Part shown: positions 10,153 through 19,540 of the stretch, piece by piece | Numbering within the stretch: the stretch's first letter is position 1 | Layout of the letters: every line of letters starts with the position of its first letter | Assembly (NCBI GenBank): GCA_951640165.1 | Contig: OX621265.1 | Location: forward strand, 22,085,001-22,149,000 | Reading direction: 5' to 3' | Length of the DNA stretch: 64,000 nucleotides | Source: Pseudoips prasinana | Taxonomy: Eukaryota; Arthropoda; Insecta; Lepidoptera; Nolidae | Program-made: the position numbers and the translations under genes | The notes under the pieces: model-generated | Told to the model about the DNA's origin: nothing | Databases searched by the model: none | The model's input: the letters and a program-made list of their open reading frames with translations, nothing else

Positions 10153-10770
10153 GTAACTATAGTAACTCATTCGGGTATTAATATTAAATATATATTTCTA
10201 TGATACGGTTTCATCTGTTTCATATTACTTAATTCATATTGTTCTTTAAGTCTATTTACGTAGGTTAATCTTTAGTGTAGGAATTTCATCACAAAGAATG
10301 AGAGCTGTATGTAATATTAACTTTTATTTTGCTTAGGGCTTGGCACCGACTTCAATCCTATTAATAGGTAGCACATAAAAATTATAGTTTTCATTAATAT
10401 TAAAGGTATTGCGTTTGCATAAGAGATGTATTAAATTAAATCTTTATTAAGATATTTTTTTAATACTTTTTAGTTTTTGAAGTCGGTTTTTTTAAACGAA
10501 GTTTTTTTATTTGTTACTTTTTAGTGTCTAGCTAGCTATGGGAAGGACTACGAAAGGTGCCACGCGCCTCAAAACTATAGTTCCCAACAAACGAGAACGG
10601 AAAAAGAAATATCCTCCGAAAAAATGTTGTTCGAAACTCTGTTTCACGTTCTTGTGAGACAGTGAAAGATCGAAAAGACCGTTTGTAAAGTAAGAATAAC
10701 TACATAAAATTACGTTCACTCTAAGAAAACTTGCACAGTACGAGTCTAGACTCGCTAAGATTCATGAAAG
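10153..10770. other. non-coding part of the duplicated block
   Basis: AT-rich, then a patch near 10480-10740 with GAAGTCGG and a GC-richer hairpin-like segment. It is present in both duplicate copies. No gene recognised; the short minus-strand ORF at 10528-10719 has no domain. Confidence 0.5.
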
Positions 10771-11110
10771 TCTGAACAGCAAGCGCATAGGTTAGGCCGT
10801 ATTTATGAACATCTAGCTAACGAGTCTGTGTGCTGAGGGCTTATAGATTAGGTCTTATTAATGATCGAATAGCCATCAACTCTGCTGAGCAGAGGGCATG
10901 AGTCTATGAAGACTAGGTCTTATTAATGATCGATGAGCCAACGAGTCTATTGAGCAAAGGGCTCATAGGTTAGGTCTTATCTATGATTGATTAGCTAATG
11001 AGTCTGCTGAGCAGAGGGCTGTAAGACTAGGTCTTATTCATGATCAATTAGCCATCTAGTGTACTGAGCAGAAGGCTCATAGACTAGGTCGTATTGATGA
11101 TCAAGACAAC
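10771..11110. repeat. minisatellite, ~6 units of about 57 bp
   Basis: Six diverged units each contain a version of AGTCTGCTGAGCAGAGGGCT, then TAGGTCTTATTAATGATCGA, then TTAGCCAACG. Unit lengths are about 54-65 bp. The array recurs in copy 2 at about 62185-62527 with the same unit order. Confidence 0.85.
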
Positions 11111-11117
11111 GAGTTGA

Positions 11118-11690
11118 GAGAGTTCGAGTCGGACTCGCCCGTAAAAGGCGGAATGATTATTTCCGTAGCAGCAAGTATTTGAGTTGATAGAATGGAAGGT
11201 AAATTGCGGTTTACGATTTATGACGCATTAAAAAAAAACTACCTACTAGTTCTCGTTCAACAATTTTCGCTGGAAGTTTGCATGGTAATTAATGTACATC
11301 ATCTATTTGTTTTAGTTTTATCATTCTCAGGGGGGGCACATTTTACGCCTTTGGAAGTGTCTCTCGCGCAAACTATACAGTTAAGAAAAAAAATGATATT
11401 ATAAACCTCAATATCATTTTCGAAGACCTATCCATAGATGCCCCACATGTATGGTTTGATGATTTTTTTTTAAATTCAGTTCTAAGTATGGGGTACCCCC
11501 AAATTTTATTGTTTGTTTTTCTATTTTTGTGTGTAAATGTGTAAATCTTAATGCGGTTCACGGAATACATCTGCTTATCAAGTTTCGACAGTATAGTTCT
11601 TATAGTTTCGGAAAAAAGTGGCTGTGACATAAGGACAGACAGACATGACAAATCCATAAGGTTTCCGTTTTTTGGCATTTGGCTAAAGAA
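11118..11690 (+). repeat. interspersed repeat with GAGTCGGACTCG start (copy 1)
   Basis: The same ~560-bp sequence occurs at 50425-50945 and 62535-63105. Shared landmarks are AGTCGGACTCGC, GTAGCAGCAAGTATTT, GGAAGTGTCTCTCGCGCAA, CCCACATGTATGG, GTTTCGGAAAAAAGTGGCTG and GACAGACAGACAT. It is non-coding, and I recognise it as a type widespread in insect genomes. No intact ORF; its class is unknown to me. Confidence 0.8.
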
Positions 11691-12170
11691 CCCTTAAAAT
11701 GGCAGATATTCCGCATCAAACTAAAGAAGAATCACGTAAATCGGTTCATAAATCTCAGCGTAATGGGTAAAAAAGTGCGCTTGTGCTAAAAGGTGCGCCT
11801 ACATGTGCTTCCAAAAACGAGATTGTACGAGCGTATTAAATGCTAGTCGTCTGAAATTGTTCTTTATGTTCATGCCAGGACACATTTGAACAGTATGAGT
11901 CTAGCCAGGCTGGCTAAGATTTAAAACAAAGTGACAAAGACAGTTACATCGTCCACATAAACAAAAATTTTCATACTAAAATGTCCATAAAATTAAAACT
12001 ACTGGGCCAAACTATACAAAATTTTTATGGGACCAAATGGCAACTACTTCGCATCAAACTAAAAAAGAATCACGTAAATCGGATCATAAATCTCTGAGTA
12101 ATCGGTGTACATACATAAAAAAAAAAAAATACCGGTGAACTTGAGAACCTCCTCCTTTTGAAGTCGGTTA
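11691..12170. repeat. repeat-derived sequence ending in GAAGTCGGTTAAGAAACC
   Basis: Contains two copies of AGAATCACGTAAATCGG (near 11733 and 12068) and ends with a GAGAACCTCCTCCTTTTGAA segment. It is part of the duplicated block. Non-coding. Confidence 0.5.
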
Positions 12171-12235
12171 AGAAACCTATGCCAAGATTTTGTAATAATT
12201 CATAAAAGTTGATTCCCAAAATCATACATTTGTAT

Positions 12236-12506
12236 AAGTTAAGGCGCTCATAGCTAGATGCTCTCACCAGTCCGTAAGCGATCGGCGAGGTTAAGCAACT
12301 ACGCTCGCGGTCAATCCATAGATGGGTGACCGCCAAAGTGATTTAATTTCTGAGCGTCTCCGTGCTTCGGAGGGCACGTTAAGCTGTCGGTCCCGGTTGT
12401 AGTCATTAGAAAACAGTCGTTAAGCCATGTCAGAGGCCGACTGGGCGGCTTGAACAACTCTGACACTAGGGTTACCACTAGATACCCATACGATATAAAA
12501 AAAAAG
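12236..12506 (+). repeat. 5S rRNA-derived SINE
   Basis: The segment around 12265-12330 (GCGATCGGCGAGGTTAAGC, then CGCGGTCAATCCATAGATG and GGTGACCGCC) parallels the internal promoter half of insect 5S rRNA, with A-box-like GGTTAAGC and C-box-like GATGGGTGACC. The rest departs from 5S, and it ends in an A-rich tail near 12497-12506, so this is a 5S-headed SINE and not an rRNA gene. Other copies lie at about 42230-42495 and 63655-63920. Confidence 0.75.
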
Positions 12507-12797
12507 TTATGGTTAAAAGGTTATATGGGTTTGAACGTGACCGCGCCATTGAAACGCGGAGAACCGCGCAGCCACGGAGATCTTTATAACGGAGCGTTCC
12601 AGAGACCTGAAATTTAGCTAAATAACGTATACAACATGTAACTTAATTAACGCACATCCTGAAAATAGTTTGTTCAGAATCGATTTATATCATTTTTAAT
12701 ATCGGTGTTTTTGTACCAAAATAATTAACACTACCGAAATTATTGTCATATTAATCCTGTACAATCGAAACAAATTGAAATGACCGTAAGTCAAAGT
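12507..12797 (+). repeat. non-coding segment shared with 42496-42785
   Basis: Continues the similarity to the 42.2-42.8 kb block beyond the SINE (GACCGCGCCATTGAAACG, ACGCACATCC, TTGTCATATTAA). Similarity stops near 12797/42785. A related GCGCCATTGAAACG patch is at 50315. Confidence 0.7.
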
Positions 12798-12933
12798 ATA
12801 ATACTTTTAAAATCGCAGTTTTATTTGTATTCATACAAATTCCATCATTCAATACAAATTAAAGAAAAATAAACTTTATTCCAAGAAACTAATTTAGTCA
12901 ATAACAATGCATATACACGTTAAAAAAGAGTAA

Positions 12934-13779
12934 TCAAGATCTACAAAAACATCAAAAAATCCTAAAGGTAGAAATTATCAAAGATTTCCAGTAGACTCGA
13001 TATTTTCCGACGAACCTTCGTTTAGGGAGAATTGGAGAGGAAAAAATATTGAAGTAGACAATCCAATATCAAAGAAAAGTTGTGTTACATTTATAAGAAA
13101 TGGTAATTTATGCAACTCTATCTATATCGGTGAAAATGAAATGAAATTAAGGAAAACGTGTGGCCTAGACTCCGTAATGTATATTTAGTCTTTAGGATAC
13201 ATTACAAATCAAAGTATCAAAAAATGTATTGATAATTTAAAACATATTTCGATCTCAAGATACATTCAACATTTATCTGTTAGTCATTCACCACATCAAG
13301 AGCTGTATGAAATGAGGTCTCATATAGCGCTTGAATATTTCGAAAAAGCGCGAGAATTTAACGTTATACATGTTGATTGTGCTTGTAATGCTACTTTCAT
13401 ATTTGAAAATATATTATTAAATTCAATTTACAGTGCACTTTCCACAAAACAGTGTTTTAACGAATTGTGTACGTCAAACAAAATCTTCCGAAAGGTGCCA
13501 TTTTTGCCGATTAATATAGATATGATTAGAATTTTTGGGTTTTCCAGTTTAGAAGATGCAATTTGTATTGGGGATGCAAATAGCACATGTGTGTCATGTA
13601 ACAGTGTAGGAAATTCAAATTACGAGCTTTCTAATTTGATCTCATTTGATTTAAATGGGATAGATCAAGTTAGTTTAAAGGAATTACCCGAAACTATCAG
13701 TTTAAAAGGAAAATGTTTTAAACTATTAGCTGTTAAGCTGTTAAGACTAATTATATTAACTTTTCAATGCGCAAAATAA
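12934..13779 (+). pseudogene. USP-like cysteine protease gene, broken
   Basis: One reading frame is open from 12934 to 13779 except for TAG at 13186-13188, which would truncate the protein just after the putative catalytic Cys box (LRKTCGLDSVMYI, Cys codon 13159-13161). Downstream, paired cysteines (DCACN, ELCTSN, CVSC) resemble the zinc-ribbon 'fingers' of ubiquitin-specific proteases, followed by NLISFDLNGID. The homologous pseudogene at 48661-49204 supplies the matching His box, which is missing here because an RT fragment replaces the 3' part at about 13750-13780. By family knowledge such proteases remove ubiquitin; activity here is excluded by the breaks. It may be transposon cargo and not a host gene. 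No start codon or promoter could be fixed; the frame is blocked upstream by a stop at 12931. Confidence 0.6.
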
Positions 13780-14910
13780 CGTCTACCCGAACTAACTCAA
13801 CACTGTATGCACATTATTGTAGAACACCTGGTAGTAACCAATGTATGTGCCCTGAAATTAAACCTACTGATAAAATAAGATACTTGGGCATTATAATAGA
13901 TGAACATCTTTCATTTAAACAATATATAGAGGCTTTAAATAATAGAATTCGTAAGTTTATTTTTGTCTTCAAACAGTTACGGTACATAGCAGACTCAAAA
14001 ATAATTAAGCAAGTATATTTCGCCCTTTGTCAATCAATATTAGCCTACTGTATTACCTCATGGGGTGGTGTAGGTAAAACGCTGTTACTTACAATCGAGA
14101 GAGCCCAAAGAGCGATTCTCAAAGTGTCTACTTTCCGCTTTTTCATTTTCCCTACTAACCTACTCTATAAAACTTGTAAAGTTTTGACCGTTAGGCAGTT
14201 ATTCATAATGAGCATAGTACTAAAGCAGCACACATCTCTTCCATACAGCACTGATTTCACTAATAAAAGGCGTAAAGATAGAGCTTGCTCACAAAAGATC
14301 AAAACAACACATGCCTTCACCTCAAAGTTCTACATAGTTTTAGGACCGCTCCTCTACAATAGAGCTAATGCAATTGTAGACATTTACTCCCTTAATTACA
14401 ATAATTGTAAACAAGCCCTTAAGAAAGCTCTCCAAGCCTTGTCCTACGAAGATACAGAGAAACTTTTAGTTGTTTTGAAATAAAATTGTTTTGTACTGTT
14501 TTATAATATTGATCATGTAAAGAAATTGATGATGTTTAAGAATGTGAAGCCAACAAAGTCAGTATGATGTAATTGTTATAAATTAGCATACGCATCAATT
14601 GTTTGGGTTCAATAACATTGTATGTAACCCAAGTACGCGCTAATTACCTTTTTGCATTCATTGTTAGAATAATCATACCTATCACGCATATTATAATTAT
14701 ATTAAGTAAGTGACTATTTTTAGAATATAATATATTCTATACTAGCACTTCTTTGCCTGAAAAACATAATTACATATTTAAAGCACACCTGTAACTTTTT
14801 TAGCAAATTAAGAAAAATTGTATTTGTAGTTTTATTTTATGTTTAAGTTGTTAAGAATTTTATCTGAAATATTTTATTATATTATTATTATTATAAATTA
14901 TTATTATAAA
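13767..14910 (+). pseudogene. 5'-truncated non-LTR element, RT C-terminus
   Basis: The frame from about 13780 to 14483 encodes the post-catalytic RT region (RYLGIIIDEHLSFKQYI, TSWGGVGKTLLLTIERAQRA, VLTVRQLFI) and ends SYEDTEKLLVVLK. The 3' UTR ends in (ATT)n-type sequence at about 14878-14910. It is the same family as 9127-10152 and 19541-21307. It interrupts the USP-like pseudogene. It has no endonuclease or YADD, so it is a dead 5'-truncated insertion. Confidence 0.85.
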
Positions 14911-15375
14911 TACAAAAAAACAGAAATAAAGGGCTAACCGTTGTTATAGAGGAAATGTCTGTTGCATCGGTATTTAACCAATACAATATACGTTTCTTCT
15001 ACAATATATAATGAGGCCATAACCATAGAGTACATTATACATTGGGCATAACTTGCTATTTAGAAAAAAGAAAAAAGTAGTTATCTATGCTTGTCAAAAG
15101 TAAAATAAATGAATTATGACACTTTGGTTCACATTTTTTTCGCGTTTTCCTGCAGGCGGGTTATTTGATAGTTAACATACATGTTGGTTTTCCAAATTTC
15201 TTAGATTTTGGCGCTCACCCATCTAATTTTATCGTGTTTTACGCAGATTGGTGTGTTACTAACCCTTACTGTTGTTTGTGGTGAGTTGTAAGTAGTTAGT
15301 TTTGTGTTTGTTTTTATTTGACAATAACTTAATACAAGCTAGCTAAATATCACTACTATTAACGCACTACTAATT
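14911..15375. other. non-coding, mostly unrecognised
   Basis: AT-rich. 15318-15362 matches a piece of the interspersed repeat at 28190 (TGACAATAACTT, GCTAGCTAAATATCA). Otherwise I see nothing. Confidence 0.5.
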
Positions 15376-15632
15376 GACGGTCACCGTAGCCTAGTTGGTA
15401 GTGCTCCTGTCTACGAAGCTGGTGGTCCTGGATTCGAATCCCGGTAAGTGTAAATAATTGTGTGATGAGCACGAATATTTGTTTCTGAGTCATGGATGTT
15501 TTCTATGTATATAAGTATATGTCTATCTATATAACTATGTATATCCTCGCTTGGTACCCATAGTACAAGCTTTGCTTAGTTTGGGGCTAAGATGATCTGT
15601 GTGACATTCTCCCCAGATATTATTATTATTAT
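15376..15632 (+). repeat. tRNA-derived SINE (family A), full length
   Basis: The head has TAGCCTAGTTGG (A box) and GATTCGAATCC (B box). The body contains GTCATGGATGTTTTCTATG and GCTTTGCTTAGTTTGGGGCT, and the tail is (ATT)n. It matches copies at 835, 15987, 16418 and 36931. Confidence 0.9.
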
Positions 15633-15718
15633 CTGTCCTGAGTGGGAATCAAACCCACAACTTCCGGCGTGAAAAGCAAGCAGTTTACCAAGCACACTAA
15701 CAGACTGGCTGGTGTTTT
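15633..15718 (-). repeat. tRNA-derived SINE head (family B), minus strand
   Basis: The reverse complement matches the head at 33486 (TTTCACGCCG, GTTTGATTCCCAC, AGGACAGA). Only the head is present, abutting the tail of the family A SINE. Confidence 0.65.
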
Positions 15719-15945
15719 GTTATTTTACAGGTCATTCTCTATTTCTCTTTCAGTCGTAGACTATAACAATATACTTCCCCACACAACAAGTTGTTTATTT
15801 GTTATTTAACTACCAAAGTATTCACTAGATATGATTTATATGGCAAAACAATGTTTGCTGGGTCAGCTAGTATTTTTATATACTATCTCTAAACTATCGT
15901 TGCTTGGAGCATTTATTGTTTACCCGCGTTAAACTTTATAAATTA
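15719..15945. other. non-coding, no feature recognised
   Basis: AT-rich spacer between SINE fragments and a Helitron-like end. Confidence 0.4.
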
Positions 15946-15986
15946 CTAGCAGTGCCCGCGGACTTTGTTCCGCATTATAAATATTT

Positions 15987-16220
15987 TAGTGCTCCTGCCT
16001 ACGAAGCTGGTGGTCCTGGGTTCGAATCCCGGTAAGTGCAAATATTTGTGTAATGAGCACGAATATTTTTTTCTGAGTCATGGATGTTTTCTATGTAGGT
16101 ATATAAGTATTTATATATATAAGTATGTATATCGTCGCCTGGTACCCATAGTACAAGCTTTGCTTAGTTTGGGGCTAGGATGATTTGTGTGACATTGTCC
16201 CTATATATTATTATTATTAT
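15987..16220 (+). repeat. tRNA-derived SINE (family A), 5'-truncated
   Basis: Starts inside the A box (TAGTGCTCCTGCC) and runs to an (ATT)n tail. It is inserted into the Helitron-like element. Confidence 0.85.
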
Positions 16221-16417
16221 TTTTGTCCCTGCCCGTTTGTCCCGCGTAATACTTCGGGTTAAAAGTACGGGATAAATAAAAAATACGATCATGAATCATA
16301 TCCTATGTCACTCCACAATAACGTAGCTTTCTATTGGTGAAATAATTTAGAAAATCGGTTCAGCAGATCCAGAGATTACCCCTTACAACGTCATAAACTG
16401 ACAAACGCTACATCTTT

Positions 16418-16658
16418 GACGGTCACCGTAGCCTAGTTGGTAGTGCTCCTGCCTACGAAGCTGGTGGTCCTGGGTTCGAATCCCGGTAAGTGCAAATATT
16501 TGTGTGATGAGCACGAATATTGGTTTCTGAGTCATGGATGTTTTCTATGTATTTAAGTATTTATCTATCTATATAAGTATGTATATCGTCGCCTGGTACC
16601 CATAGTACAAGCTTTGCTTAGTTTGGGGCTAGGATGATCTGTGTGACATTGTCCCTAG

Positions 16659-16693
<35 letters not shown>
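16418..16693 (+). repeat. tRNA-derived SINE (family A) with 30-nt poly-A
   Basis: A full-length copy from GACGGTCACC. Unlike its relatives it ends in an uninterrupted run of 30 A at 16664-16693 in place of (ATT)n. Confidence 0.9.
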
Positions 16694-16697
<4 letters not shown>

Positions 16698-17085
16698 TAT
16701 AATATTTTTATAGATAGCCTATGTGTAATCCAGGATGTCAGCTAACTCCATACCAAATTTTGTTAATATTGCTCCAGTCGTTTAGACGTGAAGAAGTAAC
16801 AAACATACACACTCACACACTAACTTTCGACTTTATAATATTAGTGTGATGTGTTTGTGTTTTTGTAGATACCCCCTGCGTCAGCAAATACATGGCAGTT
16901 GCAAAATTGTGGGCTCTGTATTGACCATACAATCTCCTTCGTTTGCCGGCCGATCACGACACCCTGAATGGCAGAAACTATGTTGGCTTCTCCTCAAAAG
17001 TATTGTGGAAGAATTGTATTGGAGTTAAGCTCACATATACTTTGATAACACATAATATAACTAGAAGATCTGTGGGTTTCTAAAA

Positions 17086-17187
17086 ATGGAGAAATACATG
17101 TGTAGAGTGTGCTTAGCTGACAATGTTCGTATGCATCCAGTTACTACGGACCTGCAGCAGACTTATGAGAAACTGACTAATAATTCG
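17086..17187 (+). CDS. ZAD zinc-finger gene, exon 1 (first half of ZAD)
   Basis: ATG 17086 starts MEKYMCRVCLADNVRMHPV, the first half of a zinc-finger-associated domain (ZAD). CRVC is the first Cys pair, and YEKLTNNS precedes a strong donor, TCG|GTAAGT (exon end 17187, phase 0). ZADs dimerise insect C2H2 transcription factors in the nucleus. The second Cys pair is in exon 2, 9.1 kb away. The predicted seven-exon mRNA (17086-17187, 26336-26464, 27524-27680, 33863-34003, 34421-34528, 35603-35743, 37305-37987) totals 1461 nt, giving 486 residues with every junction in phase. No promoter could be recognised; upstream non-coding exons may exist. The target is unknown. Confidence 0.85.
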
Positions 17188-17277
17188 GTAAGTATAAATA
17201 GCATTTCTTGTATATACTCACAAAGAGGATCAGAAGATAATTATGGGCACTGGTTGCGTTCAGAATATGTTATTTGA

Positions 17278-17655
17278 CTGCCCCGTTGGTCTAGCGGTAG
17301 CTTGTTCAACCGCAGAAAATGAGGTCCTGGGTTCAAATCCCGGGTCGGGCCAAAAAGTGATTTTGGGATTTTTCCTTAAAAATTAATTTCTCAGTATCAG
17401 CCCGAAGTCTGGAAGTTGGCGGTATTACAACCCCGTGTCTCGGAGAGCATGTAAAGCCGTCGGTCCTGTATCTGACCTCTTTCCGGTCGTGTCGCTAGTC
17501 GTCCCATTGGATCATGAGAGTGATGGAATAGAAAGTGCCTCTGTATTTGCGCACACACTTGTGCACTATAATATGTCCTGCGCAATTGGCTAATCTCCAT
17601 TGAGAATGGCCGCCGTGGCTGAATTTCGGCCGGGAAGACATCATCATCATCATGT
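17278..17655 (+). repeat. tRNA-derived SINE (family C), full length
   Basis: tRNA-like head (TTGGTCTAGCGGTAGC A box, GGGTTCAAATCCC B box, GGTCGGGCCA). The body contains GAGAGCATGTAAAGCCGTCGG, part of which resembles the body of the 5S-headed SINE. The tail is (CAT)n at 17640-17652. It lies in intron 1 of the zinc-finger gene. A truncated relative lies at 32440. Confidence 0.85.
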
Positions 17656-17974
17656 TTTTTACAAATAACTTTCTATTTGCTGGCATGTTAATTATTTGTA
17701 AATGTTCGCGGATGCACCCACCGTTTTTTCGTCTAGCAAGAGGATATTCGGATATTCTAAGTGTGAAATTGAATGGTATTGCTTATTTATTTTATTATGG
17801 TTCACTGGATGACAACGGTTCTGTGCGTGCATTAGCCTACGTAACAACCAATCACAATGTAAGTAAAATACATTACATAAAAAAAAATCGTAAACTGAAA
17901 GCAAAAGAAGACGAAAAAAGCAAGCCCGGAGTTTCTTTCTGGCTTTCTTCTCCGGGTCGTCCACCTAGGTAGCT
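17656..17974. other. intronic, no feature recognised
   Basis: Has open frames on both strands (plus 17652-17972, minus 17692-17964) with no recognisable domain. Overlapping antisense ORFs of this size are not evidence for a gene. Confidence 0.4.
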
Positions 17975-18265
17975 AGAGAAAGCCGCAGGCTAGCTAGGGT
18001 AGGTTCCTCAGCGGCGAGGATCGCTTTGGGCCACTAACGCGTGATCGGTGATCCCGTGCATGTGATCACATCCTCATTTAGAATTTCGTCTTTTGCTTTA
18101 GTCTTCCATTCTTTAATTTTAACATAATAGAACTAAATTTTAAAATAATAGATTAGTAACTTGTTATTTATTTAAGGATTTCAGATAATATATGCGATAA
18201 AAAAAACCGCACGGACGGACTATTTTTTTTTTTTGTAACTTTTACACTATCCACTATGTTTATGT
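17975..18265 (+). mobile_element. non-LTR 3' UTR (family T), left part
   Basis: GCTAGGGTAGGTTCCTCAGC and CGTGATCGGTGATCCCGTGC match the copies at 38815 and, reversed, 32590. It breaks off at TATGTTTATGTAC. The remainder, with the (TTTCA)n tail, resumes at 25162, so a 6.9-kb transposon lies inside it. Confidence 0.75.
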
Positions 18266-19540
18266 ACCGTAAAACCGTACAACTTTGCCCAGATTTCTTG
18301 CGATTTTTGATTCCACTTTAGATAAAAAAAATTATGATGTTATTTTTAATTTGTGATCGTCCTACATGATTGATAAATACCATGTTCTTTGCATATAATA
18401 TACTAAAATATCAAAATAATGAAATACAACGTGCTAAAACCAATATTTATACAGCGGGCCTTTATAGTGCTTTTTACAAGTTTGCCCATTTTGCAGAAAT
18501 CTCCGTAACTTCAGTATTTTCTACTTTAAGGACATAAGATTTTAGGATCATTTTAGGAAAATAGTCAATCTATCATATGACCTTCATACTAACCGTTTAA
18601 ATCTTCATATTACCTGTCAAATTAGAGTGGGCAAAGTAGCAACACGTTTTTTGTAATTTTTCATACAAATTAAAGTATGGATTAGGGCTGTCACTTTTTA
18701 TTGTTAATCAGTACGGTGTACATAGGTACGTTACAATTTATCTATAAATATTTAATCAATAAAAAACTATCAATACTTTAAATCAAATGCACATGGGCTT
18801 TAAAACAAAATTTTAATATACATACATAATAGGAATATTGCTTACAAATACCTACTCATACAAGTGAATCAAATCTAAATTCGAGACAAAGCTTTCAAAA
18901 ACAAAGTTAAGGCTCATAAAAATTAAATAAAACATAACTTATCCAATACTAATAAAACAAAAAAATAAAATATCAACAATATCGAGGTACTTCTTGAGGT
19001 TATTATTATTCTGAAACAAAAAGGAACACTATTTTCTGAGATCATATAATTGCAGTTAGATTCGTTTTGGCGATTCCTTTAGATAATAATAATAATATCT
19101 TTATTTGCATAAAAAGTGATTGTTGTTACCTACAACTAATAGTTTCACATGGCAGTTCATACAACTATTTTTTATACAATCTTGTGTGGGTAGTTCTGTT
19201 ATCCTTGATAGGTTAATTACTAACCTGTAGTAAGGAACAACAGTCCGCTTCCCTTTGGTATGCACATTAACAATAATAGTTCAGATGTGTATTAGATATT
19301 AGTTTACAGTTACTTAGATACTAAATTAAATTACAAATAACATGCAGTAAAATGGTGTGTCTGTGTGTGTTTGAATGTGTGTGTGTGTGTGTGTGTGTTA
19401 TATTGTACTGCTAGATAAATATTATAAAAATATAAAGCGTGTGATAATAATCGTATTAAGAAATGAATGTGGGCAGATTGAATTTATGTATAATATGTAA
19501 CACATGTATTTATTTACTAATTAAAAGTAATTAAAAGTAA

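Larger units (their letters stand above)
15946..16848 (-). mobile_element. Helitron-like non-autonomous element, interrupted by SINEs
   Basis: On the minus strand the right end reads GCGGGCACTGCTAG followed by T, the CTAG-T end typical of Helitrons, with GC-rich sequence just inside. The left end near 16848 reads CACTAATATTATAAAGTCGA, similar to 27946 and 33090. Two family A SINEs (15987 and 16418) split it. No Rep/helicase ORF, so it is non-autonomous. The outer left boundary is approximate. Confidence 0.55.

Noticed and set aside
10771..11110. CRISPR-like array
   Set aside because: Units are contiguous diverged tandem repeats without constant repeats and unique spacers, and the sequence is eukaryotic.
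12236..12340. 5S rRNA gene
   Set aside because: Only the internal promoter half resembles 5S; the ends and downstream sequence belong to a SINE with several copies.
15376..15450. Functional tRNA genes at SINE heads (also 16418, 17278, 33486, 36931)
   Set aside because: No full cloverleaf, and each head continues into the same repetitive body.
17652..17972. 106-residue ORF overlapping a 90-residue antisense ORF
   Set aside because: No recognisable domain on either strand; it ends in the 5' part of a retrotransposon UTR.
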